Shown here one piece after another: positions 8,620 through 17,520 of a DNA stretch of 64,000 bases. Under the pieces are notes generated by a model, which saw only the letters and a list, made by a program, of their open reading frames with translations, ran no database searches and was not told the origin of the DNA. Each line of letters opens with the position of its first letter. Position 1 is the first letter of the stretch. Source of the DNA: Roseovarius aestuarii (GTDB taxonomy: Bacteria > Pseudomonadota > Alphaproteobacteria > Rhodobacterales > Rhodobacteraceae); the NCBI GenBank assembly GCA_027214255.1, contig JAPWHL010000002.1:1-64000 (forward strand), written 5' to 3'. Both the position numbers and the translations under genes were made by a program.

Positions 8620-9549
8620 CTAATTTTGCTCAGCTTGCTTTGAGAGTTGAAACCGTGCCTCTGCGTGCAGTGCTCCATCGGTGGTGATGATGGATTTTCC
8701 ACTCATATCAATTAGATGCGCAAGGACGTTCCGGGTCGCTGCGGGCATCAGCCGGGCAGGGGTGTCGGTATAGATCGCGCGTGCCAACTCGTGCGGGGTG
8801 GCCGGACCGGCCTTTAGGGCGTGCAGAATTGAGGATTCACGGGTTTCGCGATGATTGATCAGCCAGCGGATGCGCTCGACGGGATCGTAAATCGGCGCAC
8901 CATGACCGGGATGCAAGGTGGTTGCGCCCTGTGCCAACAAGCGACGGCACGATGTCATGAAATCACTAAGATCGCCGTCGGGGGGAGATACGAGAGAACT
9001 GGCCCAACCCATCACCAGATCTCCACACAACACTTGGCCCTGCCAGTCAAAACACATGTGATTGCCCATATGCCCGGGCGTCCACAGGGCCTGAATTTGC
9101 CAACCATCGCCTTGAACAATCTGCCCATCTGTCAGGCAATGATCGGGGCGGAAGGCGGTATCAATGCCTTCGCCGCCCTGCAACATGCCCGACTCGGCAA
9201 GCGCCTGCATGGCGTCGCTGCGCCCGGCCAATGCATCGCCATAAGCATAAACCGGAGCACCGGTTGCCTCTGACAGGATAGGCGCAAGAGGGGAGTGATC
9301 CAAATGTGCGTGTGTCACCAGAATGTGGCTGATACTCTGGCCGGGGTCTAGCGCATCCAAAATTGCATCCAGATGGGCCGGATCGTCCGGCCCCGGATCA
9401 ATTACCGCCAAGGCCCGCGTCCCCAGCAGATAGGTATTGGTGCCGCGCCATGTCATGGGGCTTGGGTTGGGGGCCAGAATGCGGCGCAATCCCGGACGCA
9501 ATGGAATGGCGGCGGCAAAGGGGGGATCAAACGCGGTCGTGTCGGTCAC
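8620..9549 (-). CDS. MBL-fold metallo-hydrolase with C-terminal winged-helix domain (LACTB2-like)
   Basis: A 309-residue metallo-beta-lactamase-fold protein. The metal-binding signature THAHLDHS lies near residues 78-85, followed by WTPGHMGNH, CGDLVMG and LHPGHG, which supply the later metal ligands. The C-terminal segment after about residue 230 resembles the LACTB2 winged-helix extension. The frame is open 24 codons further upstream, but the GTG at 9547-9549 has a clear AGGAG nine bases before it and fits family length. Substrate is unknown; relatives are hydrolases or RNases. It is divergent from the sensor kinase gene. Confidence 0.8.
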   Translation of the reverse strand: MTDTTAFDPPFAAAIPLRPGLRRILAPNPSPMTWRGTNTYLLGTRALAVIDPGPDDPAHLDAILDALDPGQSISHILVTHAHLDHSPLAPILSEATGAPVYAYGDALAGRSDAMQALAESGMLQGGEGIDTAFRPDHCLTDGQIVQGDGWQIQALWTPGHMGNHMCFDWQGQVLCGDLVMGWASSLVSPPDGDLSDFMTSCRRLLAQGATTLHPGHGAPIYDPVERIRWLINHRETRESSILHALKAGPATPHELARAIYTDTPARLMPAATRNVLAHLIDMSGKSIITTDGALHAEARFQLSKQAEQN

Positions 9550-9678
9550 TGGCGGTAGCTCCTGCTGAACGGGAGGACAGGATACATTGGAAAATCGCGG
9601 GTCTGTACCCCGCAAATACATGCCTTCATCATGTAAAAGACGGTTTCGCCCCGTCGCATTGCGCCCTACCGTAGTAGT

Positions 9679-10974
9679 ATGACGTTCGGGTGGCTGAAAA
9701 ACTATATGCCGCGCAGCCTGTATGGCCGCGCCACGTTGATCCTGCTGTTGCCAGTGATCACGTTGCTATTGGTCGTATCGGTCGTGTCTGTGCAGCGTGT
9801 GTTTGAGGGTGTGACCAAGCAAATGACGACCAGTGCCTCGCGCGAAGTGCGCTTGTTGCTGGATAGCCCATCACCCGCCCATCTGGCGGATGTGCTGCAA
9901 GTCGAGATAGAGGATCTAGCGCCGGAAGCTGTGCCGCAACAGGATCAGCGGCGTTGGTATGATTTTACCGGGCGCGTGGTGATCCGCGAGCTATATACAT
10001 TGCTGCCCGAGTTGCGCGCCGTGGCATTGCCCGACAACAAGCATGTCGGTCTTTATTTTGATACGCCGCGCGGGCCGGTCGTGATGCGGTTTGATCGGCG
10101 GCGCATGTCGGCGTCAAATCCGCATCAGCTGATTGTAAACATGCTGTTCTTCGGGGGCGTCATGACGCTGATTGCCTCGCTCTATCTGCGCGGGCAGTTG
10201 CGCCCGATCACCCGGCTGTCCCGCGCGGCTGAGGCGTTTGGGCGTGGTCAAAGTGTCGAGTACCGCCCAGCAGGTGCCAATGAGGTGCGTGCAGCGGGCC
10301 ACGCGTTTATCAATATGCGCGCCCGGATCGAACGCCAGATTGAGCAGCGCACATTGATGCTATCAGGGGTCAGCCATGATTTGCGCACACCTTTGACGCG
10401 CTTGCGGTTGAGCCTTGCAATGCTGGATACATCAGAGGATGAGATCGAGCCGATGTTGCGTGATTTGCGCGACATGGAGCGTTTGCTGGACGAGTTTCTG
10501 GATTTCGCCCGTGGTGCGGCCTCGGATGGGGCACCACAGCCCGTGGACCCGGTTGCCCTGATCCATCAGATCGTTGCCGATTGCACAAGGGCCAACATAC
10601 CCGCGACCCTGCACGAGGTCGATGGCTCTGGTATGGTGGCGCTTAGGGCCGGAGGCATCCGGCGCGCTGTGCAAAACTTGGTCAACAACGCGGTTAGCTA
10701 TGGAACGCGGGCCGAAATATCGGTTCGCGTGACGGATAAGATGCTGCGTATCCGGGTGGAGGATGACGGGCCCGGAATTGCCGAACATCAACGCGCCGAT
10801 GCGGTCAAACCCTTTGCCCGGCTGGATCCGGGACGCAATCAGGATAGGGGAACACGTGTTGGGCTGGGCTTGGCCATCACCACCGATATCGTGCGCGCAC
10901 ATGGGGGGCACTTGCGGCTTGGCCACTCCGAGCGGTTGGGCGGATTATGTGCCGATCTGGTGATTACACGCTAG
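9679..10974 (+). CDS. EnvZ-like sensor histidine kinase
   Basis: A 431-residue membrane histidine kinase. A transmembrane segment lies near residues 16-39, a periplasmic domain follows, a second segment is near 155-173, then a HAMP linker. The phospho-acceptor His is near residue 232 in GVSHDLRTPLTRLRL. The ATPase part shows an N box NLVNNAVSYG near 336, DDGPGI and GLGLAI. The layout and H-box sequence are those of EnvZ/OmpR-type kinases. No response regulator lies next to it in this window, so its partner must be elsewhere. It could control envelope or exopolysaccharide genes just downstream, but only proximity supports this. Confidence 0.85.
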   Translation: MTFGWLKNYMPRSLYGRATLILLLPVITLLLVVSVVSVQRVFEGVTKQMTTSASREVRLLLDSPSPAHLADVLQVEIEDLAPEAVPQQDQRRWYDFTGRVVIRELYTLLPELRAVALPDNKHVGLYFDTPRGPVVMRFDRRRMSASNPHQLIVNMLFFGGVMTLIASLYLRGQLRPITRLSRAAEAFGRGQSVEYRPAGANEVRAAGHAFINMRARIERQIEQRTLMLSGVSHDLRTPLTRLRLSLAMLDTSEDEIEPMLRDLRDMERLLDEFLDFARGAASDGAPQPVDPVALIHQIVADCTRANIPATLHEVDGSGMVALRAGGIRRAVQNLVNNAVSYGTRAEISVRVTDKMLRIRVEDDGPGIAEHQRADAVKPFARLDPGRNQDRGTRVGLGLAITTDIVRAHGGHLRLGHSERLGGLCADLVITR

Positions 10975-11164
10975 GATTTATCGGGCCCGTCACTCATGTA
11001 TGCATCGGTTGTGGGCATTTTCGGTCGGCGCCGCGCATCCATGCCTGTGGCGAGAAGGCCAGATTTGGCGGTGACGTGCTGCCTTGGCACCACTCGGGCA
11101 TTGCCCCAGAGGGAATGATCGCCTTTTATGGGCACCAACTGCCACGCGGAGCTTTGCTGCCTTT

Positions 11165-12736
11165 ATGATCCGGCCCCATACGACACCTGATGGTGGATCG
11201 CCCTACATCCATTTGCGGATGGGGGGGGATGCCGCTGTGATGCGCGGACAAGCGCAATGGGACTCTGCGCCTGAACTGGAACATCGCGTTGGACGTCTTG
11301 AGGCGCGCTGGCACTGGGACGGCGTGCAACTGGTCGGGGATGTTGACCGGTTCGGATTCTTCAATCTCTATGTGTATGAAAAAGACGGTGAGGTGGCCGT
11401 GTCGCCGTCCTTGCTTGAGCTGGTCGCACAGGGGGCGGATACCACGCCGGACACGCGGGCCTTAGCTGTTTTCCACCGTTTGGGGATTTTCATCAACGAT
11501 GACACGCCATTAAAGTACGTTCGCACCTTGCCGCCTTCGGGGCGGGTGGTGTGGCACAATGGCCGGACCCATATCACAGGTGGCGTCGATGTGCCGCGTG
11601 CCCAGACAATTTCCCGCGAGGGGGCTGTCACCGGCATGACCGAACTGTTTCGTCAGGCGATGCAGCGCATTCTGTCGGCTTGGGATGGTCCGATGACATT
11701 GCCGCTGAGTGGTGGGTATGACTCGCGCCATACCTTGCTGGAAATGCTGCACCAAGGGCGGCAACCGGACAGATGCGTCACGTTTCACCATAACGGGGCG
11801 GCCCTGAATACCGAGGCACTGGCTGCGCGTGCCGTCGCCAGCCGCGCCGGTCTGCGCCATGATATTCTGGGCTATGCGCGCCCACGGTTGGCGGATGCGT
11901 TGCGCAGCACCGTGATGACCAGCCTATGCGCAGATGAGCACGCCCAGATGATGCCCTTGCATGACTATATGCTGAATCGCCCCGGCGCGGCCTTTGACGG
12001 GATCGCGGGCGATATTCTGACCAACCCGGACAATGACGCCGAGACGTTCTATCGGCTGGCCGAAAAGGGCGATTTTATCTCGATTGCCCGGGGGCTGATA
12101 ACGGGGCATAGCCGGGTCATTTCGCAGGACCATTGGCAGCGCGGTGCGGGGGCGTTGTATTCACCGGGGCATGATGACGAGGTGCTGGACTATGTCGGCC
12201 GCGCTTTGGAAAAATATGCGGATGCCCCGGACCCGTATCAGGTGTTCTGGATGTATCATCGCACGCGCCGCGAGATTAACTTTGTGCCGCAATCCATTCT
12301 TTCACCGTCGCAAACTGTGTTTTGCCCTTATCTGGACGATGATTTTGCCAGCTTTTGCTTGTCGCTGCCATACTCGGTCACAAAGGATCAAAAGCTGCAC
12401 CATGACTGCATGGCGCAGGCCTATCCGGATTACGCCGATATTCCCTTTGCGCATGAGTTGAGCGCGCCGCGTGCCAAAAAAGGATCATTGATGCACAAGC
12501 TACGCAGTGCGGCGGATGTCATGCGGATCACTGACGCCTTGGGGCCTGCGGCGCGGGCGCACCGCCGGGTCTTTCTAAGCAAGCCAAAACAACTGCGCCG
12601 GTCCGCGGACACGGCCTATCGCTTGCATGCGCTATGTCTTGAGGGGTTGGATGCGGGGCGGGCGCGGCACCTGTTGAATCTGGCGAAACAGCTAGAAGAC
12701 TCACGGCCCAAGCGGCTGATTTCAGATGCGATTTAG
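11165..12736 (+). CDS. Asparagine-synthetase-like amidotransferase/ligase, no N-terminal glutaminase cysteine
   Basis: A 523-residue protein with the PP-loop of asparagine synthetases, LPLSGGYDSRHTLLEML near residues 178-194, and further synthetase-like segments (FDGIAGDILTN, FVPQSILS, CPYLDDDFASF). The N-terminal third resembles the class II amidotransferase fold, but the nucleophile Cys2 is missing at either possible start, so free ammonia or another nucleophile would be needed. The ATG at 11165 is chosen because upstream sequence looks non-coding; the frame is open back to 11084. Such proteins recur in polysaccharide loci, where they may amidate or aminoacylate sugar acids. That role is inferred from context with the following glycosyltransferases. 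Confidence 0.7.
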   Translation: MIRPHTTPDGGSPYIHLRMGGDAAVMRGQAQWDSAPELEHRVGRLEARWHWDGVQLVGDVDRFGFFNLYVYEKDGEVAVSPSLLELVAQGADTTPDTRALAVFHRLGIFINDDTPLKYVRTLPPSGRVVWHNGRTHITGGVDVPRAQTISREGAVTGMTELFRQAMQRILSAWDGPMTLPLSGGYDSRHTLLEMLHQGRQPDRCVTFHHNGAALNTEALAARAVASRAGLRHDILGYARPRLADALRSTVMTSLCADEHAQMMPLHDYMLNRPGAAFDGIAGDILTNPDNDAETFYRLAEKGDFISIARGLITGHSRVISQDHWQRGAGALYSPGHDDEVLDYVGRALEKYADAPDPYQVFWMYHRTRREINFVPQSILSPSQTVFCPYLDDDFASFCLSLPYSVTKDQKLHHDCMAQAYPDYADIPFAHELSAPRAKKGSLMHKLRSAADVMRITDALGPAARAHRRVFLSKPKQLRRSADTAYRLHALCLEGLDAGRARHLLNLAKQLEDSRPKRLISDAI

Positions 12737-12748
12737 GGTGGGCTGATC

Positions 12749-13855
12749 ATGTGGGACCGGATCAAACGAAGGATCGACGCGGCGCATTATCAGCGCCGCA
12801 GGCAAGGTGCCTTCCAACGCGCCTTTGACATGGGTGCATCGCAGCGTCTGTTGTTATTGTCCGTCGATCATCGCATTCCACAAAGCCAGTTGTTTCCCTT
12901 TCACTACTACGCGGACACGTTTCGCGCACGCCATGATCTGGATATCCGTGAGGTGGTGTTAGAGGAGTATGGCCGCGCCGAACATCCGAAAGATGCGACA
13001 ATTGTTTGTTTCCAAACGCAATTCGACGTGTCTTTGGATGCGCTGAATGCCCATTTGGAAACGATAAAGCGCCTGAACCCCGGCGCGCGTATCGTGTATC
13101 TGGATTGGTTCGCACCCACCGATCTGCGCCTTGCCGAAATGGTGGGGCCATTGGTGGATGCCTATCTGACGAAACACCTTCTGCGTGATCGTGCCCTTTA
13201 CGGGCAACCGACCTTTGGGGACACGACCTTGATGGATTACTATGGCCATGCCTTCGGGCTGGATCATGTCCATCAGCAATTTCCGGTGCCGCATCGGTTT
13301 TGGGATCAGCTGTATCTGGGGCCGTCCTTTGTGACGGCGGATTTCATGCTGCCCGTGTTTGACAAGGGACAGCGCCCGCAGGGCAAACGCCCCATTGATT
13401 TGCATGCCCGGATCGCGGTGGGCGGCACGCCATGGTATCAAGGGATGCGCGCGGCCTGCGCCGAGGCGGTCGATCGGTTGAAGGATGTGAACTGTGTCAA
13501 GGGCACGGGCATTCGGCACGATCTGTTTTTGCGTGAATTGCGCAGCTCGAAACTGTGCTTTAGCCCGTTTGGCTATGGCGAGGTATGTTGGCGCGATTAT
13601 GAGGCGGTGATGACCGGGGCGGTCCTGATCAAACAGGACATGAGTCATGTTGAAACCGATCCAGATATTTTCGTTGCCGGAGAAACCTACATTCCCGTTA
13701 AATGGGATCTCAGTGATTTTGAGGTACAGGTCCGGCGGCATCTGAATGACGAAGTGGCGCGCCACCGGATCGCCCAGAATGCGTTTGCACGGTTGCAAGA
13801 CTTTGCACAAACGCGCCGGTTCGTCGATCAAATGGCCCCGGCACTAGGACTATGA
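12749..13855 (+). CDS. Glycosyltransferase (exostosin-like C-terminal region)
   Basis: A 368-residue cytosolic protein. The C-terminal part holds SKLCFSPFGYGEVCWRDYEA and TGAVLIKQDM, resembling the nucleotide-sugar-binding region of GT47/exostosin-like and related GT-B transferases (a pattern of S..CFSP.GYG...WR.YEA...G..LI). The N-terminal part has no clear motif. It follows the asparagine-synthetase-like gene by 12 bases, and its TGA overlaps the ATG of the next GT2 gene, so it is part of a three-gene operon. Donor and acceptor sugars cannot be read from sequence. Confidence 0.6.
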   Translation: MWDRIKRRIDAAHYQRRRQGAFQRAFDMGASQRLLLLSVDHRIPQSQLFPFHYYADTFRARHDLDIREVVLEEYGRAEHPKDATIVCFQTQFDVSLDALNAHLETIKRLNPGARIVYLDWFAPTDLRLAEMVGPLVDAYLTKHLLRDRALYGQPTFGDTTLMDYYGHAFGLDHVHQQFPVPHRFWDQLYLGPSFVTADFMLPVFDKGQRPQGKRPIDLHARIAVGGTPWYQGMRAACAEAVDRLKDVNCVKGTGIRHDLFLRELRSSKLCFSPFGYGEVCWRDYEAVMTGAVLIKQDMSHVETDPDIFVAGETYIPVKWDLSDFEVQVRRHLNDEVARHRIAQNAFARLQDFAQTRRFVDQMAPALGL

Positions 13856-14802
13856 GTAGGAAGCGTGTGGATGCCGTGGTCATCGGCCGCAACGAAGGCG
13901 CGCGCCTTGTCGCGTGCCTTGCGTCACTGCGTGGCAAGGTCGGGCGCATCGTCTATGTCGACAGTGGTAGCACCGATGACAGTGTCGCTGTGGCCACGGC
14001 GGCGGGGGCCGAGGTGGTTATGTTGGACATGGACCAGCCCTTTACCGCCGCACGCGCACGCAATGCAGGTCTGGACCGGTTGCAGGATGCCGAATTCGTG
14101 CAGCTTTTGGACGGTGATTGCACGATTCAACCGGGCTGGATATCGGATGCATCGGCTTATCTGTCGACGCGCCCCGGTCTGGCTGTTGTCTGTGGCCGCC
14201 GCCGCGAGATTGCCCCCGAAGCCAGCGTTTACAACAGGCTGATCGATCGGGAATGGGACACGCCTGTCGGCAGCGCCAAGGCCTGTGGAGGGGATGCGTT
14301 GATGCGCATGTCCGCGTTGCGCGAAGTTGGCGGATATGACGCGACCCTGATCGCGGGCGAAGAACCGGACCTGTGTTTGCGTCTGCGCGCGGCGGGTTGG
14401 GGTATCTGGAGGCTGGATGGGGAAATGACCCTGCATGACGCAGGCCTGACCCGGTTCCGGCAATGGTGGCGACGGGCGCGGCGCGCTGGCCACGCCTTTG
14501 CCGAAGGGGCCGCGCGCCATGGGGGTGGCCCCGAGCGCCACTGGGTGGATGAAACGTTCCGTGCACTATTGTGGGGGGCGGCACTGCCTGTGGTGATTGT
14601 GCTGGGCAGCCTTATCTGCCCTTTGGCACTGCTGGGTACGCTGATCTATCCGGCGCAGGTGCTGCGCTTGGCGCGAAAGTCGCGGGACTGGCAGTGGGCG
14701 TTTTTCAACGTACTGGGAAAGTTTCCCGAGGCACAAGGCGCATTAGGCTATTACCTTCAGCGGCTGCGAGGGCGCAAGCAGGGGCTGATCGAATACAAGT
14801 AA
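13852..14802 (+). CDS. GT2-family glycosyltransferase
   Basis: A 316-residue GT-A transferase. The start VDAVVIGRNEGARLVACLAS, the VYVDSGSTDDS donor-binding motif, LLDGDC (DxD position) and AGEEPDLCLRLRAAGW (catalytic acidic motif) are all in the expected order. A hydrophobic segment near residues 243-270 suggests membrane association. Its start overlaps the previous stop by four bases. It probably adds one sugar to a lipid-linked repeat unit of the exopolysaccharide. It ends two bases before the convergent WecG-like gene. Confidence 0.85.
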   Translation: MSRKRVDAVVIGRNEGARLVACLASLRGKVGRIVYVDSGSTDDSVAVATAAGAEVVMLDMDQPFTAARARNAGLDRLQDAEFVQLLDGDCTIQPGWISDASAYLSTRPGLAVVCGRRREIAPEASVYNRLIDREWDTPVGSAKACGGDALMRMSALREVGGYDATLIAGEEPDLCLRLRAAGWGIWRLDGEMTLHDAGLTRFRQWWRRARRAGHAFAEGAARHGGGPERHWVDETFRALLWGAALPVVIVLGSLICPLALLGTLIYPAQVLRLARKSRDWQWAFFNVLGKFPEAQGALGYYLQRLRGRKQGLIEYK

Positions 14803-14804
14803 CG

Positions 14805-15551
14805 CTACTGCCTGCGCCATGCCCGCCACAACACGCCGGGCAGGATCGCTAGACATTTGGCATAACGCGGACCCATACGGGCAGGGCTGCTGAGAGCGCG
14901 CCAGAGCCACTCCAATGCCAGTGCCCGAACCCAAGCAGGGGCGCGTCGTTGATGCCCACCCAGAAAATCCAATCCCGCGCCGATAGAGGCAAACCCCACC
15001 GAAGGGGCCAGACCGGCGCCGCGTGCGGCCAACATTTCCTGTTTTGGCGCCCCTAGTGCCAGAAAACATATCCCTGCACCCGAAGTTTCAACACTGCGCA
15101 AAACCTCGGCTGCCGCGCCGCCATTCGGATCAAACCCCATAGGCGGAGCATGGCTGTACGCGACCTTCAGCCCCGGCACAGCGGCCGTCAGATACGCGGC
15201 GGCGTCACATAAGGCCGCCTCGGTCGAGCCGATCATGGCGATAGAGCGCCCCTTGTCGGCCGCGAGACGGCACAGTGGCACGACAAGGTCCGATCCGGGC
15301 AGTAATTCAATGTCGGATCCCGCCAGCCGCGCAGCCCACGTGATGGGGCGTCCATCTGCCACGACAATGTCCTGCGCGTCATAGGCGATGGCAAAGGCCG
15401 GATTTTCCTCGATCTTGACCAGATGATCCAGATTGACTGTTGCCATCCGAAATCCGGTGGTCTGGGTCAGGTGCGTGCCAATTGTCGCCATCAAATCGGC
15501 ATGGGAGGCATGTGTGATTTGAATGCGGTGCGCGCGTGTACTCAGGTGCAT
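14805..15551 (-). CDS. WecG/TagA/CpsF-family glycosyltransferase
   Basis: A 248-residue GT26-type transferase. Diagnostic segments are TVNLDHLVKIEENPAF, VVADGRPITWAARL, a nucleotide-sugar region SIAMIGSTEAALCDAAAYL, FLALGAPKQEMLAARG and SIGAGLDFLGG. Members transfer N-acetylmannosaminuronic acid, N-acetylmannosamine or related sugars to an undecaprenyl-linked primer, so it likely adds the second or third sugar. It is transcribed against the upstream GT2 gene and divergently from the polymerase gene, with a 187-base shared promoter region. Confidence 0.85.
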   Translation of the reverse strand: MHLSTRAHRIQITHASHADLMATIGTHLTQTTGFRMATVNLDHLVKIEENPAFAIAYDAQDIVVADGRPITWAARLAGSDIELLPGSDLVVPLCRLAADKGRSIAMIGSTEAALCDAAAYLTAAVPGLKVAYSHAPPMGFDPNGGAAAEVLRSVETSGAGICFLALGAPKQEMLAARGAGLAPSVGFASIGAGLDFLGGHQRRAPAWVRALALEWLWRALSSPARMGPRYAKCLAILPGVLWRAWRRQ

Positions 15552-15738
15552 TGGGTGGCTTTCGGCTGTGACAAGTCTTGGGGCAGGGCGCGGGGTGTCC
15601 GGGTTTTACATATCTTTACCGTGGCACACCAACAACAAAACGACCACCCGGCGCGCGACAAGCCGCGCGAGCCATGATAAGTCGGCTACAATTTGTTACC
15701 TCTAGGCCCCATTCCCACCCTCCGAGATCCGAGCACCA

Positions 15739-17220
15739 ATGCCCAACGCCCTTGCTTATCTGATGCTGCTGATCTGGCCGCTTGTCTGTGTTGCGCTGTT
15801 CAAGAAACTGTCGCTGGAGCGCGCAATCATCTGGAGCATTCTAGGAGGGTACCTGATCCTGCCCCAATCGGCCGAGTTCGATTTACCTCTGGTGCCGGAC
15901 ATGACCAAAACGTCGATCCCCAATATCAGCGCCTTCCTATGCTGCATCTTTATGGCGAAGAGACCGGTTTCATTCTGGCCGGACAGCTGGGGAATGCGGA
16001 TTGTTTTTCTGGGGTTCGTCGTTGGCGTGGTGCCGACGGTACTGACCAATGGCGACGCGATCGTGTTCAGCATATTGGGCAACACGGCGCCGATCGTATT
16101 CTCGGGTGCGTCTTTGCCGGGGCTGGGCTTGCGCGATCTGTTGTCGGTGGTGATCAATCAGGTCATCATCGTTTTGCCGTTTTTCATGGCACGCCGTTAC
16201 TTGTGCACCGAGGTCGGTTTGCGCGAATTGCTATATGCGTTGGTCATCGGCGCGTTGGCCTATTCACTGCCCGCGCTTTTTGAAATTCGGTTTAGCCCAC
16301 AGATCAACATATGGGTCTATGGCTTTTTCCAGCATGATTTTGAACAGATGATCCGTCAGGGCGGCTTTCGACCCATTGTGTTTCTGCCTCATGCTTTGTG
16401 GCTGGCGTTTTTTGTGATGTCGGCAGCCATGGCCGCAATTGCCCTCTCCCGAGTGGTCGAGAGCCACGAACGGGCCAAGTTGCTGGCCGTTGCCGTTTAT
16501 CTTCTGGTGCTGCTGGTCTTGTGCAAAAGCTTGGGATCGCTGATCTATGCTATGTTGCTGGCGCCGGTCATGTTGATGGGCAATGTACGGATGCAAGTGC
16601 GGCTGGCATTGGTTTTTGCGCTGGTTGCGACGCTCTATCCGATGATGCGCAACAATGGCTGGATTCCTCTGGATGACGTATTGGCTTATGCCGAGGCCTA
16701 TAGCCCGGAACGCGCACAATCATTGGGCTATCGCTTTAACAACGAACAGGAACTTCTTGCGCGCGCAGACGTCAAGCCGCTGTTCGGTTGGGGAGGCTGG
16801 GGGCGCAATCTGGTGCGGCATGCGGAAACCGGTGAAATCCTGACGATCCCAGACGGGAATTGGATCATCGTTTTTGGCACATTCGGCTGGGTTGGGTATA
16901 TCGCGCAAATGGGGTTGATCGGGGGACCACTGGTTCTGTTGTGGTCGCAGATGAAGCGTTGGCCCAGCGGGGTGATCTTGCGCTACCTTGGGCCGGTTGC
17001 CTTGCTGCTGGCGATCACAATGATCGATATGCTGATCAATGCGATCCTGACGCCATATACATGGATGATGGCCGGTGCTATTCTGGGGGTCGCAGAAACC
17101 TGTCGGCGAGGGCTGTGCGCGCCTGATCTCAATGATGCGAACCACGAGACAGTGAAAGCGCCGCGTACTGTTATGGGCGCATCCACTTCGGGAAAACGAG
17201 CCCGTCAAAAACGGCTGTAG
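15739..17220 (+). CDS. Wzy/O-antigen-ligase-like exopolysaccharide polymerase
   Basis: A 493-residue integral membrane protein with about ten to twelve predicted hydrophobic helices and an extended loop in the second half (about residues 310-380) containing GYRFNNEQELLARADVKPLF and GWGGWGRNLVR, the kind of periplasmic loop typical of Wzy polymerases and WaaL ligases. Sequence conservation in this class is low, so topology and gene context carry the call. It likely polymerises lipid-linked repeat units or attaches them to an acceptor in the periplasm. Confidence 0.7.
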   Translation: MPNALAYLMLLIWPLVCVALFKKLSLERAIIWSILGGYLILPQSAEFDLPLVPDMTKTSIPNISAFLCCIFMAKRPVSFWPDSWGMRIVFLGFVVGVVPTVLTNGDAIVFSILGNTAPIVFSGASLPGLGLRDLLSVVINQVIIVLPFFMARRYLCTEVGLRELLYALVIGALAYSLPALFEIRFSPQINIWVYGFFQHDFEQMIRQGGFRPIVFLPHALWLAFFVMSAAMAAIALSRVVESHERAKLLAVAVYLLVLLVLCKSLGSLIYAMLLAPVMLMGNVRMQVRLALVFALVATLYPMMRNNGWIPLDDVLAYAEAYSPERAQSLGYRFNNEQELLARADVKPLFGWGGWGRNLVRHAETGEILTIPDGNWIIVFGTFGWVGYIAQMGLIGGPLVLLWSQMKRWPSGVILRYLGPVALLLAITMIDMLINAILTPYTWMMAGAILGVAETCRRGLCAPDLNDANHETVKAPRTVMGASTSGKRARQKRL

Positions 17221-17520
17221 GGTCGTAATATGGTTTAACAAGGGCGCAAGTGCCTTGCGATTCGCGCAAATTCCTTTGAAAAAAGGCAATATTGTGCCAT
17301 TGTTCCCCAAACGCGCCCAATTTGTTTCCTAACCAAATTTTGTCGCTGCCTTGGCGTTAAACACAATTACGCCATATTGTTTAAGTAGTTATATATTGCA
17401 ACTATTTACGTGGCATACTTCATCCAAATTTCGCAAGGGTGCTTCGGAACGATTGGGCGCTGTTGTAGAGAGATGAGGCCGTGAGAAACCTGTTTTGCGG
17501 CTGCTGGAGCTTGACACCCT
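17221..17520. other. 300-base AT-rich upstream region of the PKS operon
   Basis: No gene is visible. The stretch becomes strongly AT-rich around 17290-17410 and holds an interrupted inverted repeat at 17352-17374 (separate entry), followed by TTGTTT and TATATT/TATTTA boxes that could form a promoter. A GGAG 11 bases before the PKS ATG is the likely ribosome binding site. A leader of about 100 bases would precede the gene. Confidence 0.45.
17352..17374. promoter_or_regulatory. Interrupted palindrome of LysR-box geometry upstream of the PKS gene
   Basis: TGGCGT and ACGCCA are perfect reverse complements separated by 11 bases, which gives the T-N11-A layout of LysR-type regulator sites. It lies about 150 bases before the PKS start, just upstream of AT-rich promoter-like sequence. 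No LysR-type gene is in the window, so the regulator would be encoded elsewhere. Confidence 0.35.
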
